Shown in pieces: positions 9,467 to 18,951 of a stretch of DNA of 64,000 nucleotides. Source of the DNA: a candidate division BRC1 bacterium ADurb.Bin183 (GTDB lineage Bacteria > Sumerlaeota > Sumerlaeia > MWCT01). Every line of letters begins with the position of its first letter. The first letter of the stretch is position 1. The notes below the pieces were generated by a model that saw only the letters and a program-made list of their open reading frames with translations, did no database searches and was not told the DNA's origin. A program made the translations under genes and the position numbers. The DNA lies in contig MWCT01000003.1 of NCBI GenBank assembly GCA_002070185.1, positions 1 to 64,000 of the forward strand, in the 5' to 3' direction.

Positions 9467-10135
9467 ATGAGTTCTGTTAAGGATAAAAAAGAGCTGTGCC
9501 GTAACTGGAATCTTTATGTAATAACTGATATTGGAATGGCAGCGCCTCGTTCCTATCATCAGATATTTCACGAAATCCTGCTCGGCGGCGCCAACGTAGT
9601 TCAACTGCGGGATAAAACAACCCCCTTTGAAACCCTTGTGGATGTCGGAAGAAAAATCAAACCCCTTTGCGAGGAATTCGGCGCCACCCTCATCGTCAAC
9701 GATAATCCATATCTTGCCAAAGAAATTAATGCCGACGGCGTTCATCTGGGACAGGAGGATATGCCCGTTGACATCGCCCGTGAGATTGTCGGGGATGAAA
9801 AGTTAATTGGGCTTTCCACCCATACCAAAACTCAGGCGCTCATGTCCATGTTGATGGACGTGGATTATATCGGAGTCGGACCCATCTTCCCCACACTCAC
9901 AAAAACACAAATCTACAAACCGTTGGGTCTGAGCATGCTCGGCTGGGCATCAAAAGAAATTCGCATCCCATTTGTTCCCATCGGAGGAATCAACACCGAT
10001 AATATTTGCGATGTTTGGCGGATAGGCAAACGCGCCCCGGCGGTTGTTTCCGCAATCATGAAAGCCTCGGATCTCACCGCAGCCACAAAAAGTTTGATAA
10101 ACTTAATCACGCAAACCAAACAGGAACTGCAATGA
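9467..10135 (+). CDS. thiE: Thiamine-phosphate synthase ThiE
   Basis: ThiE joins hydroxymethylpyrimidine diphosphate and thiazole phosphate to give thiamine phosphate. The 222-residue TIM barrel shows VVQLRDKTT, the metal and pyrophosphate-binding LIVNDNPYLAKE and DGVHLGQEDMP, the GLSTHT stretch, YIGVGPIFPTLTK and a C-terminal VPIGGIN phosphate loop. A GGAGGAATTC site precedes the ATG. The stop overlaps the start of thiC by ATGA, so the two are translationally coupled. No TPP riboswitch core (CTGAGA) is visible in the short gap upstream. Confidence 0.95.
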   Translation: MSSVKDKKELCRNWNLYVITDIGMAAPRSYHQIFHEILLGGANVVQLRDKTTPFETLVDVGRKIKPLCEEFGATLIVNDNPYLAKEINADGVHLGQEDMPVDIAREIVGDEKLIGLSTHTKTQALMSMLMDVDYIGVGPIFPTLTKTQIYKPLGLSMLGWASKEIRIPFVPIGGINTDNICDVWRIGKRAPAVVSAIMKASDLTAATKSLINLITQTKQELQ

Positions 10136-11439
10136 CACAACTCATATCAGCCAGAAACGGAATCATCACGCCGCAAATGCAGGCATCGGCGGCGGCAGAA
10201 AATATTGATGCCGAAACCCTTCGAAAAAGAATCGCCGAAGGCGTAGCAGTTCTTCCCATGAATATCAAACACGAAAACTGCCGAGCCACAGGCATCGGAT
10301 TTGGATTAAAAACAAAAGTCAACGCCAATATCGGCACTTCAAGAGAGCATTGTTTCCTCGAAGAAGAAATCAAAAAACTTGAAGTCTCCATCGAAGCAGG
10401 CGCGGACACTGTTATGGATTTATCCACCGGCGGCAATCTTGACGAAATCCGAAAAATTCTAATCAGCCGCTGCCCCATTCCTCTTGGTTCCGTGCCAATT
10501 TATCAATGCGTTGTGGACTTGATGAACGAAGGCAAAAGCGCCGCCGAACTTGACGAGGCGCGCATTATTGACACCGTCCACCGCCATGCGGAATCCGGCG
10601 TTGATTTCATCACAATCCACAGCGGAGTAACCAAACGCGCCGTGCAAAAAATGGCGCGAAAAACGCGGATTATGGACGTTGTCAGCCGCGGCGGCTCCTT
10701 CCTTGTGAGTTGGATTCGCGCTCATGGAAAGGAAAACCCATTTTACACTTGCTACGATAAACTAATCGAGATTGCGCTTGAATATGACGTCACGTTTAGC
10801 CTTGGCGATGGGCTGAGACCCGGTTGCCTGCATGACGCCTCGGATGACTTGCAATTCGATGAACTGCTTGTGCTGGGCGAACTGCGCGACCGCGCGGTTG
10901 AGGCGGGCGTTCAGGTCATGATTGAAGGTCCCGGACATGTGCCGCTGGCGGATGTGCAAAGCAACATCGCCCTGCAAAAGACCATCTGCAAAGGCGCGCC
11001 CTTTTATGTGCTGGGACCCTTAGTGACGGATGTGGCTCCGGGATACGACCATATAGCAGGAGCAATCGGCGGCGCAATAGCGGCGGCTTATGGCGCGGAT
11101 TTCCTCTGTTTTTTGACCCCCTCAGAGCATCTAAGACTGCCCACAGTGGAAGATACGCGCGAAGGGGTCATCGCCACAAGGCTCGCCGCCCATGCAGGCG
11201 ATATTGCCAAAGGCATTGCTGGCGCGAGGCAATGGGATGATGAGATGAGCCGCGCCCGACGCAATCGCGATTGGGAAAAAATGTATCAACTGGCTCTTGA
11301 CCCCAAACGGGCAAAGCAATATCATACTTCCGCGCCGCCTGCCGGAGATAAAGATGTCTGCACGATGTGCGGCGATTTATGTTCCATTAAACAAGCGGAA
11401 AAGGCGCTCTCAAAAACTTTTGAGGCGCCGACTTTGTAA
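10132..11439 (+). CDS. thiC: Phosphomethylpyrimidine synthase ThiC (short form)
   Basis: ThiC is a radical SAM enzyme that rearranges aminoimidazole ribotide into the thiamine pyrimidine. The 435-residue product has GGNLDEIRK, RGGSF, EGPGHVPL, the LGPLVTDVAPGYDHI region and a C-terminal cysteine cluster (DVCTMCGDLCS) for the 4Fe-4S cluster. It lacks the long N-terminal extension of the E. coli type, as do forms I recall from anaerobes. The start is the ATG in the ATGA overlap with thiE. The frame is open from 10006, but that would run deep into thiE. With thiE it covers the pyrimidine and coupling steps; no thiazole genes are in the window. Confidence 0.96.
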   Translation: MTQLISARNGIITPQMQASAAAENIDAETLRKRIAEGVAVLPMNIKHENCRATGIGFGLKTKVNANIGTSREHCFLEEEIKKLEVSIEAGADTVMDLSTGGNLDEIRKILISRCPIPLGSVPIYQCVVDLMNEGKSAAELDEARIIDTVHRHAESGVDFITIHSGVTKRAVQKMARKTRIMDVVSRGGSFLVSWIRAHGKENPFYTCYDKLIEIALEYDVTFSLGDGLRPGCLHDASDDLQFDELLVLGELRDRAVEAGVQVMIEGPGHVPLADVQSNIALQKTICKGAPFYVLGPLVTDVAPGYDHIAGAIGGAIAAAYGADFLCFLTPSEHLRLPTVEDTREGVIATRLAAHAGDIAKGIAGARQWDDEMSRARRNRDWEKMYQLALDPKRAKQYHTSAPPAGDKDVCTMCGDLCSIKQAEKALSKTFEAPTL

Positions 11440-11470
11440 CAGTCCAACAAACGAAAATTAACGGCTCCCA

Positions 11471-12415
11471 ATGTTTATTTTTTTATATATATTCACCACA
11501 CTGGCAGTTGCAGGTTTATGCACGATGGCGCATATTGAACCGGTTGCCGCTTTGCCGGCGGGCGGTTTTGCCGCCGCATTGATAGTCAATCTAGGCAGGC
11601 GCCTTGGAGCCAAACACGCAGACATCCTCGGGGCTTTGCTTTCAGGAGGCATTCTGCTTTTAGACCGCTTTAACTGGGCGGCGATTGTTTTCATCCCCTC
11701 GCTCCTCATCGGCTGCCTCTGGCTCAGAATCCCACAACACAAATCGGACAGCGATGACAGTATTTATATCCCGGCAATCGGCATAACGCTGGGCATAGCG
11801 TTACTCTTTTTTATTAAAAAAAAACTCATCAGCGGCTCGGAGCCCATCGCCGATATTTCCGGGCTAACCCGCTCTTTGAGTATGCTGGGCGAGATTCTGG
11901 AGGAGGGAGGAAAGCAATTTTCCGGCGATTCTCAAAAGGATTATTATTCTATGGTGGAAGAGTTGAAGGGGGTTTATCCTTATTATTTTCTCGGCGGACA
12001 AGTTGTGTTTTTCACCCTTGCCATGAACCTGATTATGCGCATCCAAAGGTTGCCGGGTATGTTTTACAAACCATTTATTTTTTTCAAAATTAAAGAACGA
12101 TATGTTTTCTTGTTGATTTTTGCCATGGGGGTGGAAATATTCAGATACCTTTTGGAACGGAAGGATTTATTATACATCTCTCGCCCGATTTTTATTTTTC
12201 TCGGCGCCACCTATTTTATCGGCGGGCTCTCTGTGCTGGGATATATGATATGGGCGAGCAAACAGCGCGCGAATTCCATCCTTTCGCGATGGTTTTTGAT
12301 TTTGTTATGCGTGCTGCTTTTAATGAAACCCATTATCGCCTCGGCGATAGGTTTATTGGATATCTGGTTTGATTTTCGAAAACTCAAAATAGCAAAGAAA
12401 GGGGAAAAAGCATGA
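11471..12415 (+). CDS. Polytopic membrane protein, YybS-like (DUF2232)
   Basis: The 314-residue product has about eight hydrophobic segments (for example around 2-40, 55-85, 95-115, 175-195, 210-230, 240-265 and 275-300) and no catalytic motif I can name. It lies directly upstream of rplI-dnaB, overlapping rplI by ATGA. That is the position of the YybS/DUF2232 family in many bacteria, and the topology fits. The function of that family is not established. The call depends on context and hydrophobicity more than on a sequence motif. Confidence 0.65.
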   Translation: MFIFLYIFTTLAVAGLCTMAHIEPVAALPAGGFAAALIVNLGRRLGAKHADILGALLSGGILLLDRFNWAAIVFIPSLLIGCLWLRIPQHKSDSDDSIYIPAIGITLGIALLFFIKKKLISGSEPIADISGLTRSLSMLGEILEEGGKQFSGDSQKDYYSMVEELKGVYPYYFLGGQVVFFTLAMNLIMRIQRLPGMFYKPFIFFKIKERYVFLLIFAMGVEIFRYLLERKDLLYISRPIFIFLGATYFIGGLSVLGYMIWASKQRANSILSRWFLILLCVLLLMKPIIASAIGLLDIWFDFRKLKIAKKGEKA

Positions 12416-12858
12416 AAGTGATACTGTTCGATGACGTCCCTCGTTTGGGTAAAGTTGGCGATGTTGTCAATGTGGCACCCGGACATTTTCGCAATTTTTT
12501 GGCTCCGCGCAATCTTGCCGTGGAAGCCACTCCGGAAAATATAAAAGTTCTGGAACATCGCAAAAAAACAATCCAAAAAGTTCAGGCAAAGGAAAAATCG
12601 GAGGCGGATGCCCTTGCCTCCAAACTCTCCGCTCTGACTCTCAAAGTGTTCTTAAGAGCCGGAGAAAACGACCGATTGTTTGGCTCTGTCACATCCGCGG
12701 ATCTGGTGGAAAAACTAAAATCAGCCGGGTTTGATGTGGATAAGAAAAAAATCCACCTGCCCGAACCCATCAAATCCCTCGGAGAATTCCCTGTTGAAAT
12801 CAAACTGCACCCCGAAGTAACCACAAAGGTGACCGTTGTAGTTGAAAAGGCTGAATAA
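12412..12858 (+). CDS. rplI: Large-subunit ribosomal protein bL9
   Basis: This 148-residue protein has the bL9 hallmark at its N-terminus (MKVILFDDVPRLGKVGDVV, then PGHFRNFLAPRNLAVEAT), a central long helix and a C-terminal domain with RLFGSVTSADL. It binds 23S rRNA near the L1 stalk. The length is normal. It starts in the ATGA overlap with the membrane-protein gene and its stop overlaps the dnaB start as TAATG, giving a tightly coupled operon. Confidence 0.97.
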   Translation: MKVILFDDVPRLGKVGDVVNVAPGHFRNFLAPRNLAVEATPENIKVLEHRKKTIQKVQAKEKSEADALASKLSALTLKVFLRAGENDRLFGSVTSADLVEKLKSAGFDVDKKKIHLPEPIKSLGEFPVEIKLHPEVTTKVTVVVEKAE

Positions 12859-14264
12859 TGGCTTTCATGGATAAAATCACGGAGACGCGCGCCCTGCCTC
12901 AGGACATCAATGCGGAGATGTGCCTGCTGGGCGCTATTCTCCTTGATAATTCCAAACTGTCACACATCATTGATAAAGTCAAAAGCGAGCATTTTTACAG
13001 CAATGCCAACCGCATTATTTTGGATACAATGATCTCCCTTTATGATCGGAACATCCCTTTAGATCTCACCACCCTCAGAAGCGAACTCGAACGGAACAAT
13101 CTGCTGGAAAAAGCAGGGGGCGTCGGATACATCGCCTCCCTTGAAGAGAACGTTCTCTCCCCTGCCAATATTGAACATTACGCCCAGATAGTCTTCGACA
13201 AGGCAAAAATGCGCGAGCTGATTAGCGCGGCTTATTCAATTCTGGAATCAGCCTATAATGAGGAAATGCCCGCTTCCGAACTTCTTGAGCACTCGGAAAA
13301 AATCGTCTTCGACCTCACCCAGTCCAGCGTGATCGGGGATTTTCTCCACGTAAGCAAGACCATGCCGAACACCCTTGATGAGATTCAGCGGCGTTATAGC
13401 GACAAGCATGATGTCTCCGGTTTGCGAACGTCTTTTCTGAAATTGGATGAATTGACATCCGGCTTCCAACCTTCGGATTTAATCATCCTTGCCGCCCGCC
13501 CCTCAAAAGGGAAAACAGCATTTGCTCTCAACATAGCCCTGAATGTAGCGCGCGATAATAACGGCGTGGGAATATTCAGCCTCGAAATGTCCAGCACGCA
13601 GATTAACCAACGATTTATTTCCTTAATGTCTAATGTGCCGTTGTATCGCCTGCGTTCGGGGCGCTTAAACCAGCAAGATTTAAGGAGCGTGTCCGAATGC
13701 GGATTAAGACTCGCCAAATTCCCGATATTTGTGGACGACACCCCCGGCATGACAATGCTGGAAATGCGAGCAAAAGCAAGGCGGCTCAAGGCGCGCATGG
13801 ACAATCTCTCGCTTATCATCATTGACTATCTTCAGCTGATGCACTACGGAGGAAAGGCGGAAAGCCGCCAGCAAGAAGTCTCTCAAATCTCCCGCAGCTG
13901 CAAGGCGCTCGCAAGAGAGCTGAACATCCCCGTCATCGCCGTCTCACAATTATCAAGACTCATAGAACTGAGAAAAACCAAAGATAAGCGCCCTATGCTT
14001 TCGGACCTGCGCGAATCCGGCGCCATCGAACAGGATGCAGATATAGTAATCTTCATTCATCCACAGGAAAGAGACCAAGACGAGGCGCAAGTTTCAGCGG
14101 ATGAGGATACGCCGCCCCCGCCCGCTATTATCGAGACGGACATCATTATCGGTAAACAACGCAACGGTCCTCTGGGAACTGTCAAACTCCTCTTCACAGG
14201 GGAAACTACATATTTTGCCAATCCTCCCTTAAAATGGCAGGAGGAGAAATGGAACGACATGTAA
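12858..14264 (+). CDS. dnaB: Replicative DNA helicase DnaB
   Basis: The 468-residue hexameric helicase unwinds DNA at the replication fork and recruits primase. It has the N-terminal primase-interaction domain (PQDINAEMCLLGAILLD), Walker A (ARPSKGKTAFALNIA, with Lys where the family usually has Met or Gly), EMS, Walker B (LIIIDYLQLM), VSQLSR and SDLRESGAIEQDADIV. There is no intein. It starts in a TAATG overlap with rplI, the classical rplI-dnaB arrangement, and its last 16 bases overlap coaD. Confidence 0.97.
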   Translation: MAFMDKITETRALPQDINAEMCLLGAILLDNSKLSHIIDKVKSEHFYSNANRIILDTMISLYDRNIPLDLTTLRSELERNNLLEKAGGVGYIASLEENVLSPANIEHYAQIVFDKAKMRELISAAYSILESAYNEEMPASELLEHSEKIVFDLTQSSVIGDFLHVSKTMPNTLDEIQRRYSDKHDVSGLRTSFLKLDELTSGFQPSDLIILAARPSKGKTAFALNIALNVARDNNGVGIFSLEMSSTQINQRFISLMSNVPLYRLRSGRLNQQDLRSVSECGLRLAKFPIFVDDTPGMTMLEMRAKARRLKARMDNLSLIIIDYLQLMHYGGKAESRQQEVSQISRSCKALARELNIPVIAVSQLSRLIELRKTKDKRPMLSDLRESGAIEQDADIVIFIHPQERDQDEAQVSADEDTPPPPAIIETDIIIGKQRNGPLGTVKLLFTGETTYFANPPLKWQEEKWNDM

Positions 14265-14782
14265 TGGACACGAATAAAGAACGCAACGCCTTGTATCCTG
14301 GGTCCTTTGACGGTTTGACCTATGGTCACATTGACATCATCCGACGCGCAAGTTTGCTCTTTGACCGCCTGGTTGTCGGCGTGGCGCACAACCCTCAAAA
14401 AAAACCGTGCTTTTCTGTGATTGAACGAATGACGATGATTGAAAAAGCCATCGGAGATTTGCCCAACGTATCTATCCGCGATTTTGATGGATTAACTGTC
14501 AATTTTGCCCGCAAAATCGGCGCAAAATTTATTGTGCGCGGACTTCGCGCCATTTCTGATTTTGAATTTGAAATTCAACTCGCGCTCCTCAATCGGCAAA
14601 TGGATCGCCAGATTGAAACCGTCTTCCTTGCCACATCCACCGAATATATTTTCCTCAGCTCGAGCGCGGTCAAGGACGTCATACTCCATAACGGCAACGC
14701 CTCAGACCTTGTGCCGGATTATGTGGAAAAGGCGCTGCGTGAAAAACTCCTCAAGAAAAAGGGGGAAATGCCATGCGCATGA
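14249..14782 (+). CDS. coaD: Phosphopantetheine adenylyltransferase CoaD
   Basis: CoaD makes dephospho-CoA from 4'-phosphopantetheine and ATP. The 177-residue product shows the nucleotidyltransferase motif (YPGSFDGLTYGHIDII), RGLRAISDFEFE and the C-terminal STEYIFLSSSAVKDV. The ATG at 14249 is chosen because AGGAGGAG lies just before it. A second in-frame ATG at 14264, in a TAATG overlap with the dnaB stop, is a reasonable alternative and would remove five residues. With panB next to it the operon contributes two CoA-pathway steps. Confidence 0.95.
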   Translation: MERHVMDTNKERNALYPGSFDGLTYGHIDIIRRASLLFDRLVVGVAHNPQKKPCFSVIERMTMIEKAIGDLPNVSIRDFDGLTVNFARKIGAKFIVRGLRAISDFEFEIQLALLNRQMDRQIETVFLATSTEYIFLSSSAVKDVILHNGNASDLVPDYVEKALREKLLKKKGEMPCA

Positions 14783-15594
14783 ACAAGATGCGGACGCTCC
14801 GACTCAAAAAGATGAAAACGGAGAACTGTAAAATTGTTATGCTGACAGCTTACGATTATTTTACAGCCCGCGTTTTAGATGAAGCAGAAGTGGATATTGT
14901 CCTTGTCGGCGATTCAGTAGGCATGGTGCAGCTTGGGTTTTCGGACACACTTCGCGTCACCCTTGATATGATTATCCATCACACCGCCGCCGTCAGCCGA
15001 GGCATCAAATCCGCCCTCGTTGTGGCGGATATGCCGTTCATGACCTATAAAATCAATGAAGATGAAGCATTGCGCAATGCAGCGCGTCTGGTGCAAGAAG
15101 GCGGCGCGGAAGCCGTGAAACTCGAAGGAGGCGCAGAAATCGTCCGCTTCGTTTCCAGAATTGTGAACGCCGGCATACCCGTTATGGGACACATCGGACT
15201 CGTCCCGCAATCTGTGCATCAACTGGGCGGATACCGCGTTCAAGGCAAACAAGAAGAAGATGTGGAGCGTATGCTCAAAGACGCCCAAGCCCTTGAGGAT
15301 GCCGGCGCTTTTTGCCTGGTGATTGAAGCCGTTCCGCCAGAGGCGGGGCGGCGCATCACCGAATCGGTCGGCATCCCAACCATCGGAATTGGCGCAGGTC
15401 CCGATTGCGATGGACAGGTTTTAGTCATCAACGATCTGCTGGGCTCGACTCATCAAAAACCGCCCTCGTTCGTTAAACAATATGCGGATTTGAGAATAGT
15501 CACGCAAAACGCAGTGGAATCCTTTGTTAAAGATGTCCGCAACGGCGCATTCCCCGAAAAGGAACAATGCTACCCCTCCATTAAAGAAAAATGA
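14779..15594 (+). CDS. panB: Ketopantoate hydroxymethyltransferase PanB
   Basis: PanB transfers a hydroxymethyl group from methylene-tetrahydrofolate to 2-oxoisovalerate, the first step of pantothenate synthesis. The 271-residue barrel has IVMLTAYDYFTA, VGDSVGMV, DMPFMTY, KLEGG, MGHIGLVPQS and GIGAGPDCDGQ. The ATG at 14779 forms an ATGA overlap with coaD; an ATG six bases upstream is also possible. A GGGGGAAA site precedes both. The length is normal for the family. Confidence 0.96.
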   Translation: MNKMRTLRLKKMKTENCKIVMLTAYDYFTARVLDEAEVDIVLVGDSVGMVQLGFSDTLRVTLDMIIHHTAAVSRGIKSALVVADMPFMTYKINEDEALRNAARLVQEGGAEAVKLEGGAEIVRFVSRIVNAGIPVMGHIGLVPQSVHQLGGYRVQGKQEEDVERMLKDAQALEDAGAFCLVIEAVPPEAGRRITESVGIPTIGIGAGPDCDGQVLVINDLLGSTHQKPPSFVKQYADLRIVTQNAVESFVKDVRNGAFPEKEQCYPSIKEK

Positions 15595-16304
15595 AACTCG
15601 CCCGACGCCATCCTTGGAGTTTAACGCCGCAAAAGGCAATCCATTTGCAGCAGCGGCTTGCCGCGCATTCATCAGCCGGCTTGCGGGGCGTTTGTCCGCT
15701 CAACATGAATGAAGTAAAAATCGTCGCAGGGGCGGATGTTTCTTATTCGAAAACCAATAACACATGTTATGCCGCCGTGGTTCTTTTTTCATTCCCAGAA
15801 TTTAACATCATCGAAGAAAAAACATCCGCGCGCAAAGCCGTTTTCCCGTATATCCCCGGACTGCTCTCCTTCCGCGAGGCGCCGCCGCTCATTGCCGCTT
15901 TTTCTCGATTGCGCCAAAAACCTGATCTGCTTGTTCTCGACGCACAAGGTATGGCGCACCCCCGCCGGTTTGGTCTGGCAACACACCTCGGTTATCTCTA
16001 TGACATGCCCTCCATCGGTTGCGCGAAAACTCGGCTTACCGGCGTGCATGAACAACCGGGAGCCCGTTTGGGCGATTGGACCTATCTAACATCAAAAGAT
16101 GAGATTATCGGATGCGCCCTTCGGAGCAAAAACGGCTGCAAACCGATTTACATTTCTCCAGGTTATTTGATGGATGTGGATTGGGCGCTGCGGTTTATTC
16201 TCCGCTGCCTGGGACGATGCCGCCTGCCGGAAATCACACGCCGCCCGCACTGCTTTTCCAACGTGCTTCGGATGTCCCATCTTTCAAAACCTCCGTCTAA
16301 ATAA
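15591..16304 (+). CDS. nfi: Endonuclease V (deoxyinosine-specific repair nuclease)
   Basis: Endonuclease V cuts the second phosphodiester bond 3' of deoxyinosine during repair of deaminated adenine. The 237-residue product contains the metal-binding AGADVSY, PYIPGLLSFRE and LVLDAQGMAHPRRFG with the usual three acidic residues. The family normally has DGxG where this has DAQG. It starts in an ATGA overlap with panB, so it is the last gene of the thiamine/replication/CoA run. About 230 bp without a convincing gene follow before mreB. Confidence 0.93.
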   Translation: MKLARRHPWSLTPQKAIHLQQRLAAHSSAGLRGVCPLNMNEVKIVAGADVSYSKTNNTCYAAVVLFSFPEFNIIEEKTSARKAVFPYIPGLLSFREAPPLIAAFSRLRQKPDLLVLDAQGMAHPRRFGLATHLGYLYDMPSIGCAKTRLTGVHEQPGARLGDWTYLTSKDEIIGCALRSKNGCKPIYISPGYLMDVDWALRFILRCLGRCRLPEITRRPHCFSNVLRMSHLSKPPSK

Positions 16305-16536
16305 TTTTTATTTTTGTTCTTGCCATCGGAGAAAAAAAAATTCCATGAAATCTTATAACATGAGGGAGAAAACTCGAAGGATTTATGGAATGCCTTCCGG
16401 TTGTCAAAAAAAACCAAATGTTTTGATTGGCTTGATAATTTTTTTGTTTACAGTCCATCTCCTCATGGTTAAGTTTCTTTGAGTAAAATTCAAAAACATA
16501 CAACTCATTAACGGGTTTTTTATTGGGAGAATATAT

Positions 16537-17577
16537 ATGGCGATGAATATTTTTCAAAAATGGTTTTCAATGGATATAGGGGTTGATTTGGGAACTGCCA
16601 CAACTCTTGTTTATGTCAAAGGCGAAGGCATCGTCCTCACCGAGCCTTCGGTTGTGGCTGTGGATAGGACAACGCATGAAGTTTTGGCGGTCGGGACGGA
16701 AGCCAAGCAAATGCTCGGGCGCACACCGGGAAACATTGTTGCTATCCGCCCCATGAAAGATGGCGTCATTTCCGATTTCGATATCGTCCAAGAAATGCTC
16801 CGAGCCTTTATCAAGCGAGTCAAAAATCGCTCACGAAACATATTCCATCCGCGTTTGAGAATCGTGGTCGGCGTTCCTTCGGGGATTACTGAAGTTGAAA
16901 AACGGGCGGTGCGCGAATCTGCGCATCAGGCGGGGGCGTGGAAGGTTTACATGGTCGAAGAACCGATGGCGGCGGCAATCGGAGCGGGAATGCCCGTCAT
17001 AGAGCCAACGGGCAATATGATTATTGATATCGGCGGCGGCACGACGGAGGTGGCAATCATTTCGCTGGGCGGCATCGTCGTCTCAAAATCAGTGCGCGTT
17101 GCCGGCGACGAATTCGATATGGCAATCTCCCAGCACATCAAGCGGAAATACAATTTGATGATTGGCGAGCGGACATCGGAAGACATCAAAATACAAATCG
17201 GTTCGGCATATCCGCTTCAGGACGAAAAGTCTATGATTATCAAAGGGCGCGATTTAATTACCGGACTTCCCCGCAGTATCGAAATTAATTCGGTTGAAAT
17301 CCGCGAAGCCCTTCTTGAGCCGGTTCAAGCCATTGTGGACGCTGTCAAATCCACATTGGAAAAAGCGCCGCCGGAACTCGCCGCGGACATTGTTGATGCA
17401 GGCATCACAATGGCGGGCGGAAGCTCGCAGCTGCGCGGTCTTGACTCGCTTATTTCTGACGAAACAAAACTGACGGTGCGCCTTGCCGATAACCCGACAA
17501 CCGCCGTAGCGCTGGGTACCGGTAAATGTCTGGATTCAATTGCGATTCTGGCGCGATATGAATATACGAAACGTTAG
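16537..17577 (+). CDS. mreB: Rod-shape-determining actin homologue MreB
   Basis: MreB polymerises into membrane-bound filaments that guide lateral wall synthesis. The 346-residue product has actin-fold phosphate loops ([13 protein letters not shown] and [14 protein letters not shown]), [12 protein letters not shown] and the C-terminal [14 protein letters not shown]. An amphipathic N-terminus ([11 protein letters not shown]) fits membrane binding. A GGGAG site lies before the ATG. It starts the mreB-mreC-mreD-rodA cluster after a 232-bp gap that presumably holds the promoter, though I cannot point to clear -35/-10 boxes. Confidence 0.97.
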   Translation: MAMNIFQKWFSMDIGVDLGTATTLVYVKGEGIVLTEPSVVAVDRTTHEVLAVGTEAKQMLGRTPGNIVAIRPMKDGVISDFDIVQEMLRAFIKRVKNRSRNIFHPRLRIVVGVPSGITEVEKRAVRESAHQAGAWKVYMVEEPMAAAIGAGMPVIEPTGNMIIDIGGGTTEVAIISLGGIVVSKSVRVAGDEFDMAISQHIKRKYNLMIGERTSEDIKIQIGSAYPLQDEKSMIIKGRDLITGLPRSIEINSVEIREALLEPVQAIVDAVKSTLEKAPPELAADIVDAGITMAGGSSQLRGLDSLISDETKLTVRLADNPTTAVALGTGKCLDSIAILARYEYTKR

Positions 17578-17609
17578 GATTTAATTCAAACAATTAAACC
17601 TTCCATGTT

Positions 17610-18470
17610 ATGCAACCGGAAAAAAGAAAGAAACGAAGCCGTATCCTGTTTTTGATTTTGATATTTTTATCGCTGGGACTTCTTTTCTCCAATATTTCCG
17701 AAAATTTCAGCCAGAAACCAGCAGGGCGGGCGATTCTTTTTGCCGCCAGACCTTTTTTGATTGCCTCCGGATTCATCAGGACTGTGACGGAAAAAACGGG
17801 GGCGGCTTATTTTTTTTATGACCGACTCGCGGCGGATAAAAGACAACTTCAAAAGGAACTCGCCCAAATCAAACTACAACTCATCGAATCCCGCAAGGAG
17901 ACCAACGCACTGCGTCAGGCGGCTCATCTCATGCAAACGCCCCAGAAAAACATCATCGAAAATTATGCGCTGCTTCCAGCCGATATCATCAGCTTCAATC
18001 CCAATCCATGGACAAGAAGCGTGTTGATTAATCGAGGCGCGCGTCATGGGGTCAAGCCGGAACAAACCGTCATGAACGAACGAGGCGTGGCGGGCGTTGT
18101 CAAAAACGTCATATCAGACATGGCGCTGGTATCTCTCGCCATAGACCAGCGAAGTGCAGTCACCGTTAGGGTGCAGGAAACCGGCGAACTTGGCATCGTT
18201 GAAGGAACCGGCAGACCGGAGTCGCTCAGTCTTAAAATCGAAGGACTCAGCCGACACATTCGCCGCAATGACCATGTTGTTACCGCAGGATTGAAGGAAT
18301 CCCTTTATCCGGGCGGTCTTGATATCGGCGTTGTCGAAACTGTGGATAAGGATAAATTCGGGCGCGCAACCATATCCGTCAAACCATCGGTGGATTTCAT
18401 GCGTCTGAACACGTTATTCATCCTGCTGGGAAGCGAACAAATCAGGGAGCGCGGATTTGAAGGCGATTAA
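17610..18470 (+). CDS. mreC: Rod-shape-determining protein MreC
   Basis: The 286-residue product has a basic N-terminus, one membrane helix (about 11-28), a coiled coil (about 70-110) and the periplasmic double beta-barrel domain with SVLINRGARHGVKPEQTV and GVAGVVKNV. MreC links cytoplasmic MreB to the periplasmic PBP2/RodA machinery. It follows mreB by 32 bp with a poor ribosome-binding site, and its 3' end overlaps mreD by 14 bp. Confidence 0.95.
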   Translation: MQPEKRKKRSRILFLILIFLSLGLLFSNISENFSQKPAGRAILFAARPFLIASGFIRTVTEKTGAAYFFYDRLAADKRQLQKELAQIKLQLIESRKETNALRQAAHLMQTPQKNIIENYALLPADIISFNPNPWTRSVLINRGARHGVKPEQTVMNERGVAGVVKNVISDMALVSLAIDQRSAVTVRVQETGELGIVEGTGRPESLSLKIEGLSRHIRRNDHVVTAGLKESLYPGGLDIGVVETVDKDKFGRATISVKPSVDFMRLNTLFILLGSEQIRERGFEGD

Positions 18471-18951
18471 AATTATCATCATATTATTTTTCGCCCTGTT
18501 CATGGATGTGTTTATGACGGCGCCGGGATTGAGGGAGGCATTTACTCCGCCAATGTTGACGCTCTTTGTTTTTTTTGCCGCGCTTCGCTGGAAGGAACGG
18601 GCGGGCGCGGCGGCAGGTTTTCTTATCGGATTAATTCTCTCAGGAATATATGGCGATCGGGCGGGACTGCTTTCCTGCGCGTTCGCCGCTGCGGGATATT
18701 TTGCCGGATGGGTGTCGCCCTTTTTGAGGGAATCACCCAGACCCATACTTTTCTTTTTTGCCTTTTTCATGCTTCTCATAATTGATTTATTAATCGGCGT
18801 ATTATTAACTTTTATTGGAGCGCCGCATTTCAGATTGCGCGTTGGAAACGCCTTAACAGGTGGGTTGGTATTTTCCTTTATATATCCGCGGCTTGAAAAG
18901 TTTTTTATTCCCGATAAACATCGCTGGTATGATGAAAAGGGATGGTCATGA
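18457..18951 (+). CDS. mreD: Rod-shape-determining membrane protein MreD
   Basis: The 164-residue product is a small polytopic protein with about five membrane helices, the usual MreD size and character, located between mreC and rodA. The start is a TTG at 18457 inside the end of mreC, supported by GGGAG about 8 nt upstream; no better ATG exists near the beginning of the first helix. Its stop overlaps rodA by ATGA. Sequence conservation in MreD is low, so identification rests on topology and synteny. Confidence 0.88.
   Translation: MKAIKIIIILFFALFMDVFMTAPGLREAFTPPMLTLFVFFAALRWKERAGAAAGFLIGLILSGIYGDRAGLLSCAFAAAGYFAGWVSPFLRESPRPILFFFAFFMLLIIDLLIGVLLTFIGAPHFRLRVGNALTGGLVFSFIYPRLEKFFIPDKHRWYDEKGWS

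Noticed and set aside
16345..16482. Small frame for a 45-residue protein with one hydrophobic segment before mreB
   Set aside because: Its only Shine-Dalgarno-like sequence is 16 nt away, composition is AT-rich intergenic and no family is recognisable; more likely the mreB leader region.
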